Below are positions 15,548 through 23,277 of a stretch of DNA of 32,401 nt, piece after piece. The translations under genes were made by a program, and so were the position numbers. The notes under the pieces are model-generated. The model was not told the DNA's origin. It saw only the letters and a list, made by a program, of their open reading frames with translations, and searched no databases. Numbering within the stretch: the first letter of the stretch is position 1; every line of letters begins with the position of its first letter. Origin of the DNA: Arthrobacter sp. TB 26 (GTDB taxonomy: Bacteria > Actinomycetota > Actinomycetes > Actinomycetales > Micrococcaceae); NCBI RefSeq assembly GCF_000427315.1, contig NZ_AUPJ01000308.1, forward strand, positions 1 to 32,401, written 5' to 3'.

Positions 15548-17059
15548 TCAGATGGGTGAGTGCACCGCAGCGGAGCCCTGACCGGGGCCGTTGTCACCTG
15601 CTGGGAGCGGCGCAGGAGGAGTCCCGGTATCGCTGCCGGTAGCAGCGTCGCCGCCGGGATGTTCGGCGCCGGTGTTTGTAAAGCCCAACTCGAACCGGCA
15701 TCCGCCCTCGGGGGTTTCGCCGGTGCGGATCCAGCCATGGTGGGCTGCCATGATCCCGGCGGCGATGGCCAGGCCCAGACCGCTGCCGCCACTTTCACGG
15801 GACCGGCTTTGATCAAGCCGGACAAACCGTTCAAAAATCCTTTCCCGGTCCCCCACCGGCACCGGCGGCCCGTCGTTATCGATCGTGACGAGCGCGCCGT
15901 CGTTGGTGTTCTGCAGCCGGATGCTGATCCGGGACACGGCGTGCCGGTCGGCGTTGTCCAGGACATTGCGCACGACCTGACCCAGCCGCCGCGGGTCCCC
16001 GGTGACCCGGGCAGGTTCAAGACTGACCTCGATACGGCGGTTACTGGTGGAACGAAGCCGGCGGACTTCCTCGTTCAACACATCGTCAAGGTCCACGTCT
16101 GTTGTCTCAAGCCGGAGGCCGCCGTCGTTGGTTTTGGCCAGGGTCAGCAGATCCTCCACCAGGTAACGCATCCGGGCTGTTTCACCGGCCAGGATGTCCT
16201 TCATCTGTTCCCAGGTGGCCCCGGAAGGGTCAGCGGCCGCGATCTCCACCCCGGCGCTGAGCGTCGCCAGCGGACTGCGCAGTTCGTGGCTGGCGTCCGA
16301 GACGAAGCGGCGCTGTTCCTGGTCCGAGGCCTGTAACCTCCCCAGCATCATGTTCATCGTCTCGGCCAGTGACTGGATTTCATCGGAGGTGGGAGGGACG
16401 TCCACGCGCCCGTCCAGGCTGCGGGCGCTGATACCGGCGACCTGTCCGCGGATCCGTTCAACCTGCCGCAGCGACCGCCCGACCAGCACCCAGACGGAAA
16501 CACCAACGACCGCCAGCAACGCCGGGGTGGCCCCAAGAATGAACCAGGCCACCGTGGAAACGGTATCTGCCTGGACCTGGACCGTCGCGGCGACAACGAC
16601 CGTGTAAAGCCGGCCGCCGACATCGACGCCGGTGGCCACCATCAGGAAGTCATCATCCTCACGCAGGCTCGGCAGCCCGGCAACGTCCTGGGTCAGGGTC
16701 TGTCCCGGACCCGGCCGCAGCGAGGTCAGCGGGGCCGCGGCCGCCGCGGGTATCGATGAAGCAAAAACTGAACCTCCCGGTGCCAGAATCTGGACGTACT
16801 GGCCGGTGTGGGCGGTGGAGGCGATGTACTGGCCGGCCTCTGAGACGTCCTGGCCGGAAATCTGTGCAATGACGTCGAAGCTTTGCTGCCGCGCCGATGT
16901 TTCCGTTGAGGCGACGAGGGAGGTCTGGAGCAGCACCAGCAGGACCAGTCCGCCCACGGCCAGTGCCGCCGCGACGACCAGGACCGCTGTCGCGGTGGCG
17001 CGTTTGCGCACACCCCAGCGCGCAGGGCGGGAGGGCGGCGGAACCCGGTCAGCATCCAT
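15548..17059 (-). CDS. Membrane sensor histidine kinase
   Basis: A 503-residue kinase. The ATG at 17059 gives a normal N-terminus; the frame extends much further upstream without coding character. Order of parts: cytoplasmic basic start, membrane helix at 22-46, extracytoplasmic sensor of about 120 residues (47-168) with no recognised domain, second helix at 169-193, HAMP region, HisKA with His258 in SDASHELRSPLATL, then the ATPase with the N box VVRNVLDNADRH, the G1 box DNDGPPV and the G2 box GGSGLGLAIA. A 45-residue Gly/Pro-rich tail follows. It faces the response regulator tail to tail (105 bp apart) and starts back to back with the secreted-protein gene, sharing the four-half-site array at 17115-17151. 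The extracellular sensor suggests an envelope signal, which is inference. Confidence 0.94.
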   Translation of the reverse strand: MDADRVPPPSRPARWGVRKRATATAVLVVAAALAVGGLVLLVLLQTSLVASTETSARQQSFDVIAQISGQDVSEAGQYIASTAHTGQYVQILAPGGSVFASSIPAAAAAPLTSLRPGPGQTLTQDVAGLPSLREDDDFLMVATGVDVGGRLYTVVVAATVQVQADTVSTVAWFILGATPALLAVVGVSVWVLVGRSLRQVERIRGQVAGISARSLDGRVDVPPTSDEIQSLAETMNMMLGRLQASDQEQRRFVSDASHELRSPLATLSAGVEIAAADPSGATWEQMKDILAGETARMRYLVEDLLTLAKTNDGGLRLETTDVDLDDVLNEEVRRLRSTSNRRIEVSLEPARVTGDPRRLGQVVRNVLDNADRHAVSRISIRLQNTNDGALVTIDNDGPPVPVGDRERIFERFVRLDQSRSRESGGSGLGLAIAAGIMAAHHGWIRTGETPEGGCRFELGFTNTGAEHPGGDAATGSDTGTPPAPLPAGDNGPGQGSAAVHSPI

Positions 17060-17114
17060 GTTCCAAGGATGGGCCCGGCACCGGGCAGAAAACAAACACA
17101 GCTCCGGATCCTGT

Positions 17115-17168
17115 CTCAGCTGAACCTCAACCGGGCTAAGGCTCCTCTCAGCCGCCGCGGGCCACACT
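17115..17168 (+). promoter_or_regulatory. Regulon promoter 6: array of four half-sites between kinase and secreted-protein genes
   Basis: CTCAG (17115-17119), CTCAA (17126-17130), CTAAG (17136-17140) and CTCAG (17147-17151), at steps of 11, 10 and 11 bp, then eleven bases to CACACT (17163-17168). This is the longest array in the window. It may control the kinase gene, which starts 56 bp to the left on the other strand, as well as the gene at 17235. Confidence 0.7.
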
Positions 17169-17234
17169 GGATCCATAGCCGCCCGCACCGGGAGGCGCCG
17201 GCGGACCCACAGTCCGCCAGGAAAGGATCCGGAC

Positions 17235-17567
17235 ATGAACGTCAAAGACCTGAAAACCAGGACAAAAATCGTCATCGTCAGTGCAGGAGTCCTCGGCATG
17301 GCAGGGTTGGGTCTCGGGGCCGCAAATGCGGCACCGCCGTCACCCACGACCACCCAGTCCGTCACCGCAGACACCCCCACACCCGGTGACACCGCGGATG
17401 CCCCGGGCGCCGCCGAAACCCCCACAGCCGGTGACACCGCGGATGCCCCGGGTGCCGTCGAGGGCACCGAAAAGGCAGACGCCCCGGAAGCCCCCGGTGA
17501 CACCGGTCCGAACGTCGAACAGACCGGTGAGCACACCGATCCCGGCGACGCCCCCGGATCCCCGTAA
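17235..17567 (+). CDS. Small secreted Pro/Ala/Asp-rich protein with internal repeat
   Basis: A 110-residue protein with AGGAAAGGATCC before the ATG at 17235. The signal peptide has a basic start (KDLKTRTK), a hydrophobic core IVIVSAGVLGMAGLGLG and the cut ANA-APPS. The mature 75 residues are acidic and disordered, built on an imperfect repeat (PGDTADAPGAAETPT, then AGDTADAPGAVEG), with no Cys. Such a protein could be a wall spacer or a ligand. It starts back to back with the kinase gene under the strongest box array, so it may be a partner or reporter of the kinase sensor domain. That is speculation; no family is recognised. Confidence 0.8.
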   Translation: MNVKDLKTRTKIVIVSAGVLGMAGLGLGAANAAPPSPTTTQSVTADTPTPGDTADAPGAAETPTAGDTADAPGAVEGTEKADAPEAPGDTGPNVEQTGEHTDPGDAPGSP

Positions 17568-17640
17568 CACTGCCCGCGGCGCCCGCCCAGGGAAGAAGCC
17601 AGCCGGCGGCACGGACCCCAGCCCGCGCCGCCGGCATACC

Positions 17641-17675
17641 AGGACCCGCGAAGCACCCCCCGCTTCGCGGGTCCT
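17641..17675. terminator. Strong hairpin terminator between secreted-protein gene and esterase
   Basis: A perfect 14-bp stem: AGGACCCGCGAAGC (17641-17654) pairs with GCTTCGCGGGTCCT (17662-17675) around a 7-base C-rich loop. There is no T-run, as is common for actinobacterial terminators. It isolates the secreted-protein gene from the esterase gene. Confidence 0.75.
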
Positions 17676-17749
17676 CCGGCGTCCGGCAACAACACCGGCG
17701 CCATCATCGGCGTCCGGGGTGTCCCGGCAGAACGAAGGGCGACCACGAT

Positions 17750-19072
17750 ATGAGCACCCTGACCGGATTGGATCTGCTCACCGGGGGCGTTCCGGTCATC
17801 GTCGGCGCCGCGGCAGTGGCGGCGGCACTGTTCCTCCTGCTCCGCCGCGGGCGGAGTTGGTGGATGAAGATAGCCGCGGCGGTCGCCGCCGCGGCCCTGC
17901 TGGCATTGGGGACAGGCTGGTTTCTGGTCCACGTGGCCGCCGTATCAGCCCAGGAGCTGCCGTGGCCCGTTACTGCGTGGATCGGCATCGCGTGCCTGGC
18001 TATGCTGTTGGCGGGTTTGAACCTGGCCGGAACCGGCTGGCGCCGCAGAGCACTGGCACCGGTGGCCATGGCGGTGCTGATTCTGGGTGCCGCGTTGCAG
18101 GTGAATGCCTACTTCGGCGCCTACCGGACTCTCGGGGACCTGACCGGGGCCAGTACCGCAGCCATCCAGACGCTTCCGGAAGGCGCCCGAGTGGGGCCCC
18201 AGACCGCGCTCCAGCCAGCGCCCGGCCCGAAGGCGGGGCCGTTGGCGGGGACGTGGGTGAAACCCGCGGGACTCCCTGCGGCCGGGACGATAAACTCGGT
18301 GCAGATCCCGGGTGCGGTGTCCGGCTTCGCCGCCGGCAATGCCTATGTTTACCTCCCGCCGGCTTACCAGGCCGGACCCCGGCCGGCGCTGCCTGTCCTG
18401 GTCCTGGTCGCAGGCCAGCCCGGCTCGCCGGCCGACTGGATCACCGCCGGCGGGGTCAAAACCGCCATGGATGCTTTCGCCGCAACACACGACGGGCTCG
18501 CGCCCGTCGTGGTCATACCCGATGTCAACGGCTCGGCTACGGGAAACACCATGTGCATGGATTCCCGGATCGCTAAGGCCGACACTTACCTCTCGACCGA
18601 TGTCCCGGCGTGGATCAAGGCCACTCTGAGGGTGGATCCTGACCCGGCCCGGTGGGCGATCGGCGGCTTCTCGTTTGGCGGGACCTGCGCCCTGCAGATG
18701 GCGTCCCTGCATGCGGATGTCTACCCGTCAGCGATCGACCTCAGCGGCGAAGCGGAACCGGCCCTGGGTCCGGACCGGGCCGCGACCGTCGGGCAGGCGT
18801 TCGGCGGCGACACGGCCGCCTTTGACGCGGTGGTGCCCCTGCAGGTGCTGGCGGCCCGGCACTACACCCACAGCAGGATTTACCTTGCCGCCGGGGCGCA
18901 GGACGGGACGTTCTCTGGCTACCAGGCCCTGGTCGCTGACGCGGCGGCCAAGGCCGGTATGGACGTCAAGACCGCCCTGGTGACCGGTCAGGGACACTCC
19001 TGGGAGGTACCGCGGCAGACTCTGGCCCCGGCCATGGCCTGGCTGGCGCCCGCGCTGGGATTGAGCCGCTGA
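17750..19072 (+). CDS. Membrane-anchored alpha/beta-hydrolase (esterase D / mycolyltransferase-like)
   Basis: A 440-residue protein. Four membrane helices (about 13-32, 40-66, 75-95 and 103-122) are followed by an extracytoplasmic alpha/beta-hydrolase. The catalytic Ser308 is in GGFSFGG, with Asp385 (GAQDGTF) and His416 (GQGHSW) in the right order for a triad. YVYLPPAYQ and PVVVIPDVNG are typical of the putative esterase family that includes antigen 85 and esterase D. CGAAGGGC precedes the ATG at 17750 by about 10 bp. No regulon box is upstream, though it lies between regulon genes. One possibility is a hydrolase that removes aminoacyl groups from lipids, the counterpart of the MprF-like enzyme; such hydrolases exist elsewhere, but the link here is inference. 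Confidence 0.85.
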   Translation: MSTLTGLDLLTGGVPVIVGAAAVAAALFLLLRRGRSWWMKIAAAVAAAALLALGTGWFLVHVAAVSAQELPWPVTAWIGIACLAMLLAGLNLAGTGWRRRALAPVAMAVLILGAALQVNAYFGAYRTLGDLTGASTAAIQTLPEGARVGPQTALQPAPGPKAGPLAGTWVKPAGLPAAGTINSVQIPGAVSGFAAGNAYVYLPPAYQAGPRPALPVLVLVAGQPGSPADWITAGGVKTAMDAFAATHDGLAPVVVIPDVNGSATGNTMCMDSRIAKADTYLSTDVPAWIKATLRVDPDPARWAIGGFSFGGTCALQMASLHADVYPSAIDLSGEAEPALGPDRAATVGQAFGGDTAAFDAVVPLQVLAARHYTHSRIYLAAGAQDGTFSGYQALVADAAAKAGMDVKTALVTGQGHSWEVPRQTLAPAMAWLAPALGLSR

Positions 19073-19099
19073 TGCCCGGCATCAGCAGCTCCGCGCATC

Positions 19100-19132
19100 C
19101 TCAGGTTTCTCTTACCGGCGGCAGAATAGGTT
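19100..19132 (+). promoter_or_regulatory. Regulon promoter 7, for the ABC operon, leaderless
   Basis: CTCAG (19100-19104), six bases, CTTAC (19111-19115), eleven bases, TAGGTT (19127-19132), seven bases, ATG at 19140. No ribosome site precedes the ATG. Confidence 0.75.
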
Positions 19133-19139
19133 GCTAAGC

Positions 19140-19877
19140 ATGACGGATATGGCAATCGAAACCAGCGCACTGGCTAAGACTTACGGATCAAAACAAGCCC
19201 TTGAGGCCCTGAGCCTCGAGGTTCCCCGCGGTGAGATCTTCGGCCTGCTCGGACACAACGGGGCGGGAAAAACCACCACCGTGAACATCCTGACCACGCT
19301 GCTTCCGGCCTCATCCGGCACAGCACGGATAGCGGGCCACGACGTCACCACCGGCGCTGACCGGGTGCGCCGGTCGATCGGATACCTGCCGGAAAATGTC
19401 CACTTCTACGACAACCTCACGCTGACGGAGAACTTGACGTTCTTCGCCCGGCTCTCAGGGGTTCCGGATCCCGCCGCCCGGATCGCGGCGGCACTGGAGG
19501 CCGTGGACTTCACAGGCCACGGCCAGGAGAAGATGTCCACGTTCAGTAAAGGGATGCGTCAACGGGCCGGGATCGCCCAGGCCATCCTGCACGAACCGGC
19601 GGTGCTGTTCCTGGACGAACCGACCTCCGGGCTGGACCCGCAGGGGGTGGCCAAACTACGGGAGATCATCATCAGTCTCAACCAGTCGCTGGGGATGACG
19701 GTGTTCATGAATACCCACCTCCTGGCCGAGGTGACGAAGACGTGCACCAGCATCGGGATCCTTAGTTCAGGGCGGCTGATCTACCAGAACTCCGTCGCGG
19801 CCACGCTGGGGGCGTTCCCGGACCAGGCGTCGCTGGAAGACATTTACCTCCACATCGAAGCAGGCACCCCGTCATGA
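19140..19877 (+). CDS. ABC transporter ATP-binding protein
   Basis: A 245-residue ATPase with Walker A GHNGAGKTT (38-46), signature FSKGMRQR (135-142), Walker B VLFLDE (155-160) and the switch His193. The start at the ATG at 19140, rather than the in-frame TTG at 19131, is set by the -10 element ending 8 bp before it. The closest types are ATPases of ABC-2 exporters of the NosF/CcmA kind. It overlaps the first permease gene by 4 bp (ATGA), and two different permeases follow, giving one ATPase and a heterodimeric membrane part. The substrate is unknown; the regulon context suggests export of, or defence against, an envelope-active compound. Confidence 0.95.
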   Translation: MTDMAIETSALAKTYGSKQALEALSLEVPRGEIFGLLGHNGAGKTTTVNILTTLLPASSGTARIAGHDVTTGADRVRRSIGYLPENVHFYDNLTLTENLTFFARLSGVPDPAARIAAALEAVDFTGHGQEKMSTFSKGMRQRAGIAQAILHEPAVLFLDEPTSGLDPQGVAKLREIIISLNQSLGMTVFMNTHLLAEVTKTCTSIGILSSGRLIYQNSVAATLGAFPDQASLEDIYLHIEAGTPS

Positions 19878-20776
19878 GTCCCTGGGCTGCCACCGTCGGG
19901 CATGAACTGCGCAGCGCCGGCCGTGAACGCCTGCCCCAGCTGCTCCTGATGATCTTTATCGGCATGAGCGCCGCCTCGGCGTTCATCGGCTCGGCCGCGA
20001 AGGCAACCGTCACCGAGGTCTACAACTCAGCGGCCGGCCAGGGGCTGACGAACGCTGCTAATCCGTTCGGGAACGTCCCGCCCCTCTACTACGCCCGCAA
20101 TACCGTCATCTACATCCTCCTGATCGGGGCCCTGCTGGCCATTGTGATCGGTGTCCAGTCTGCGATGCGGGACCGGCGTGCCCGAACGATCGATCTGGTC
20201 CTGACCCGGTGCCTGTCCCCGGCCGGCTATCTGGGCGCAAAAATGACCGGCATCGGCCTGGGGCTCCTGGCCGTGCTGGGGGCCTCGGCCCTGATCAGTG
20301 TTCTCTGCATCAGTGCGGTCACCGGAAGCATCCCCGCACCCGATCAGTTGCTCCGGCTCCTCGCACTCTTTGGCGTGGCGTGGCTCTTCCTGCTCTTTTT
20401 CGTGGCACTGGGTACCCTGAGCGGGCTCCACGCATCCAGCTACACCACTGCCCTTCTGGTCCCCATCGTGATCTGGAGCGTCATCATCTTTGTGTTGCCG
20501 CTGCTCGGTACCGCCGCGCACCCCGTCTCGCTGCTGAACCCCGTGACACCGCCCGCGGCCCCGCAGACCGGGATCTTCGCACTCACCCGATCCCTCACCG
20601 GCCCCTTGTCCCTCGGGGAGCAATTCAAACACGTCGCTGCAATCCTGCTGAAGGACCCCCAGGCCACCGGCACCATGACCGGCGGGATCACGGTGATCCT
20701 GGTCTTCCTCGCGGCCGGTATCAGCGCGGTCGTCCTGACCGGACGGACCAGTATGCGAAAGGAACTTCATGACTAG
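19874..20776 (+). CDS. ABC-2 type permease 1
   Basis: A 300-residue membrane protein with about six hydrophobic segments. The first is followed by an extracytoplasmic loop of about 60 residues (near 35-75), and the next ends at MRDRRARTIDLVLTRCLSPAGYLGAKM, the cytoplasmic coupling region typical of ABC-2 and NosY-like permeases. The start overlaps the ATPase stop, and its end overlaps the second permease by 8 bp, so the three are translated together. It forms the transport channel with permease 2. Confidence 0.88.
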   Translation: MSPWAATVGHELRSAGRERLPQLLLMIFIGMSAASAFIGSAAKATVTEVYNSAAGQGLTNAANPFGNVPPLYYARNTVIYILLIGALLAIVIGVQSAMRDRRARTIDLVLTRCLSPAGYLGAKMTGIGLGLLAVLGASALISVLCISAVTGSIPAPDQLLRLLALFGVAWLFLLFFVALGTLSGLHASSYTTALLVPIVIWSVIIFVLPLLGTAAHPVSLLNPVTPPAAPQTGIFALTRSLTGPLSLGEQFKHVAAILLKDPQATGTMTGGITVILVFLAAGISAVVLTGRTSMRKELHD

Positions 20777-21737
20777 CCTCATCACGCTCTGCGGCAAAGA
20801 ACTCCGGGACCTCTCCTGCAACCGCTCCGTGCGGCTGCTCATCGCCTTCCTGGCCGTTGTCGTCGTGCTCTCCGTCCTGGTAGCGGCCGCAGACTTCCGG
20901 ACCAAAACTGCCGACTACACCAGCTACCTTGCCGCCCTCAAAGCCTCCGGCGGTGCCGTCAATGCCCCCCCGCCGGATCTCTTCCCGCTACAGATGCTCC
21001 GGGCGGGCATGGAGTACCTGGAAATCGTCGGGAGCCTCTTCGCCGTGATCCTCGGTTACGGGCTGATCGCCAAGGAAAAGAACAACGGGACCCTGGAACT
21101 ACTCTTCACCCGACCGCTGGGCCGGCACAGCTTCGCCGCCGGAAAAATTCTGGCCGCCCTCGTCATCTGGACCGCCGTCACCGCAGCCCTCTTCGCCGTC
21201 ATCACCGCGACCCTGCTGATCGCCGGCAACGCCCCCCTGACAGGAACAGACTTCATCCGGTTGATCATCGCCGCAGCGCACACCACCATCTATCTCACCC
21301 TGTGGTCGCTCGCAGCGCTGGCCCTGGCCGCCCTCACCCGCTCCCCGGCCACCGGGCTGGTCCTGGCCCTGGTCCTATGGCTCGTCGTGGTCCTGGTCAT
21401 CCCGCAGATCGGCGACACCATGGACCCGGACAACCAGATCCCCGGAGGCCTGTTCGCGAGCCTCCAGATCGACAAAGCCCACGAACACGCCGTCATGGCC
21501 AACTTCACCGGCTACGAAACATCCCGGGACCTCATCGAACAGACCTCCCTGACCAAGCAATACGAACGTCCCCTGTTCGCCTGGCTAGGCATCAAGGACC
21601 AATACAACCAACAGTCCCCGGCATTTGTGTGGGCAGGGACCTTCAACCACACCCTCTGGCTCCTCGCCGGATTCGCCGCAGCAGCGGCCGCCGCGCTCCT
21701 GGCCGGCACCAGGGACAAACTCCTCCGAAAGGCCTAA
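20769..21737 (+). CDS. ABC-2 type permease 2
   Basis: A 322-residue membrane protein with about six hydrophobic segments. YGLIAKEKNNGTLELLFTRP followed by GRHSFAAGKILA is the ABC-2 coupling helix motif. A loop of about 80 residues lies between the fourth and last membrane segments (near residues 215-290). It overlaps permease 1 by 8 bp, and the following gene begins 4 bp after its stop. The different length and weak similarity to permease 1 point to a heterodimer. Confidence 0.88.
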   Translation: MTSLITLCGKELRDLSCNRSVRLLIAFLAVVVVLSVLVAAADFRTKTADYTSYLAALKASGGAVNAPPPDLFPLQMLRAGMEYLEIVGSLFAVILGYGLIAKEKNNGTLELLFTRPLGRHSFAAGKILAALVIWTAVTAALFAVITATLLIAGNAPLTGTDFIRLIIAAAHTTIYLTLWSLAALALAALTRSPATGLVLALVLWLVVVLVIPQIGDTMDPDNQIPGGLFASLQIDKAHEHAVMANFTGYETSRDLIEQTSLTKQYERPLFAWLGIKDQYNQQSPAFVWAGTFNHTLWLLAGFAAAAAAALLAGTRDKLLRKA

Positions 21738-21741
21738 GAAC

Positions 21742-22320
21742 ATGAAGACGCTCACCCTTAAGAAGATTCTCCCCCTGGCGCTGGTCGTCATCGCCGCCCT
21801 GGCCGCGATCCTGATCTGGCAGGGGACCTCCGGCGCCGGCGCCCCCGCCCCCGGGACCTCCTCAACGGCCCCGGCGGCCACCGTGCTTCCCGTCACGAAA
21901 AACCCCATCACCGCTACCGGGACCGCCCCCGGACTGACCATCAGCAAGGCCAAGGCCGAAGACAACACCGACCCGCAGACCAACGCAGCAGTTCCGGACC
22001 GGCTTCAATTCACCCTGAGCAACTCCACCGCCGCGCCGCTTGGCGGCCTGGAGGTGTACTACACCATGAAGGATGCTGGCACCGGACAGATGGAGTCCTA
22101 CTACCAGAAACTCGACGGACTGACCCTGGCACCGGATACCTCCGCCACAGTGTATTTCGACAACGGCACCGGACCCGGGCACTACCCGGAAAACAAATAC
22201 AGCCTCTACCGCACCTCAACCAACGAAGTAAAAATCAGCGTCGAAGCCGCCGCACCCGGGCTCGCTCCCGCTACCGCGACCGCCACGAAAGCCAAAGGCA
22301 CCGGCGAAAAAATCGACTAA
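21742..22320 (+). CDS. Membrane-anchored extracytoplasmic protein of the ABC operon
   Basis: A 192-residue protein with GAAAGG 9 bp before the ATG at 21742. The N-terminal basic stretch (KTLTLKK) and one helix (ILPLALVVIAALAAILIW) act as an uncleaved anchor or signal. A Pro/Thr/Ala linker (30-60) follows, then a compact beta-rich domain (about 65-170) with LQFTLSNSTAAPLGGLEVYYTMKD and VYFDNG, resembling small FxLYD-type immunoglobulin-like domains. The tail is Ala/Lys-rich. It follows the permease with a 4-bp gap, so it is probably an accessory or substrate-binding partner of the exporter. No specific family is assigned. Confidence 0.8.
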   Translation: MKTLTLKKILPLALVVIAALAAILIWQGTSGAGAPAPGTSSTAPAATVLPVTKNPITATGTAPGLTISKAKAEDNTDPQTNAAVPDRLQFTLSNSTAAPLGGLEVYYTMKDAGTGQMESYYQKLDGLTLAPDTSATVYFDNGTGPGHYPENKYSLYRTSTNEVKISVEAAAPGLAPATATATKAKGTGEKID

Positions 22321-22361
22321 ACGGGCACCCTCCGGGGCCACGCACCGGTCCAGGAACACGT

Positions 22362-22394
22362 CTCAGGATTCCCTCAGGCCCCACCACGCATGCT
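22362..22394 (+). promoter_or_regulatory. Regulon promoter 8, for leader ORF and dedA 2
   Basis: CTCAG (22362-22366), six bases, CTCAG (22373-22377), eleven bases, CATGCT (22389-22394). Both half-sites are perfect. The same CATGCT hexamer at the same distance occurs in promoter 4. Transcripts would start near 22401, ahead of AGGAGG at 22417-22422. Confidence 0.75.
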
Positions 22395-22429
22395 GGTAGT
22401 ACCGATACGAACCCGCAGGAGGCACCATC

Positions 22430-22513
22430 ATGCAGATCCCTACTAGCCCGGGCCTGACTGCCGCTACTGGATCAGGGCGCCCGGCGGACCGGCAGCAGAA
22501 GGTCACGTCATGA
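22430..22513 (+). CDS. 27-residue leader peptide translationally coupled to dedA 2
   Basis: The ATG at 22430 has the strongest ribosome site in the window (AGGAGG, 7 bp upstream). The 27-codon frame (MQIPTSPGLTAATG, continuing to KVTS) ends in a TGA overlapping the dedA ATG at 22510 (ATGA). The dedA gene has no good ribosome site of its own, so its translation would depend on this leader. Whether the peptide has a function or only provides coupling is unknown. Confidence 0.55.
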   Translation: MQIPTSPGLTAATGSGRPADRQQKVTS

Positions 22514-23277
22514 CCTGGATCATCGACGCCGTCCGCAACGCCGGGCCCCTTCCCGCCTACCTGATCATCGGCGCGCTGGTCTTCGCCGAAGACGCCCTGT
22601 TCATCGGTTTCATCCTGCCCGGCGAAACCGCAGCCGTCCTCGGCGGGGTCCTGGCCAGTCAGAACCATCTCCAGCTCTGGCTGGTCCTGGTCCTCGTCGT
22701 CGCCGCCGCTATCGCCGGGGACACCGTCGGATACCAGATCGGACGCCATTTCGGTTCCCGGATCCTGGAAATCTCTTTACTCCAAAAACGCCGGTCCCAG
22801 CTGGACCGCGCACGGGACCTGCTGGCCCGCAAGGGAGGATCCGCTGTGTTCCTGGGACGGTTCACCGCCTTCTTCCGCGCCGTCATGCCCGCCCTTGCCG
22901 GGCTCTCCCACATGCCCTACCGCCGGTTCCTGACCTTTAACATCGCCGGCGGCGCCATCTGGGGGGCTGCGGTGGTCCTGGCCGGATACTTCGCCGGAAA
23001 CGCCTACCTCACGGCCGCCAAAACTTTCGGCCCCGCAGCAACCATCGCGCTGCTGGCCGTCCTCACCGCCGCCGCGGCCGCGTGGTACGTCCGAAAAAAG
23101 ATCAAAGCCCGAACCGGACATGACCCGGCTGCGCCGGCACTCCAGAACAACACCTCCGGCCACCGGGTGCCCTTGGGAACCAGCCACGGCGGGAACGACA
23201 TTGCATCCGTCTTGACCGGCCCCTCCCTGGGACCGGAGATCAACGTCCGTTGCAAGCCGGCAAGGAGACCGGAATGA
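22510..23277 (+). CDS. DedA-family membrane protein 2
   Basis: A 255-residue DedA protein with FAEDALFIGFILPGETAAVLGG (acidic residue and PGE turn), GDTVGYQIGRHFG, the FLGRFTAFFRAVMPALAGLSHM motif with its conserved arginines, and a final membrane helix. The last 55 residues are a hydrophilic tail not needed for the fold. Similarity to DedA 1 (9023) is at family level only, so these are not a recent duplication. A perfect regulon box and a coupled leader peptide precede it. As in other DedA proteins, a role in lipid-carrier or phospholipid translocation and envelope-stress tolerance is likely, though the precise lipid is unknown. Confidence 0.92.
   Translation: MTWIIDAVRNAGPLPAYLIIGALVFAEDALFIGFILPGETAAVLGGVLASQNHLQLWLVLVLVVAAAIAGDTVGYQIGRHFGSRILEISLLQKRRSQLDRARDLLARKGGSAVFLGRFTAFFRAVMPALAGLSHMPYRRFLTFNIAGGAIWGAAVVLAGYFAGNAYLTAAKTFGPAATIALLAVLTAAAAAWYVRKKIKARTGHDPAAPALQNNTSGHRVPLGTSHGGNDIASVLTGPSLGPEINVRCKPARRPE

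Noticed and set aside
17060-17932. N-terminal extension of the kinase frame by 291 codons
   Set aside because: It overlaps the secreted-protein gene, terminator and esterase start on the other strand; composition is low-complexity Ala/Ser/Pro, and the ATG at 17059 gives a normal kinase start.
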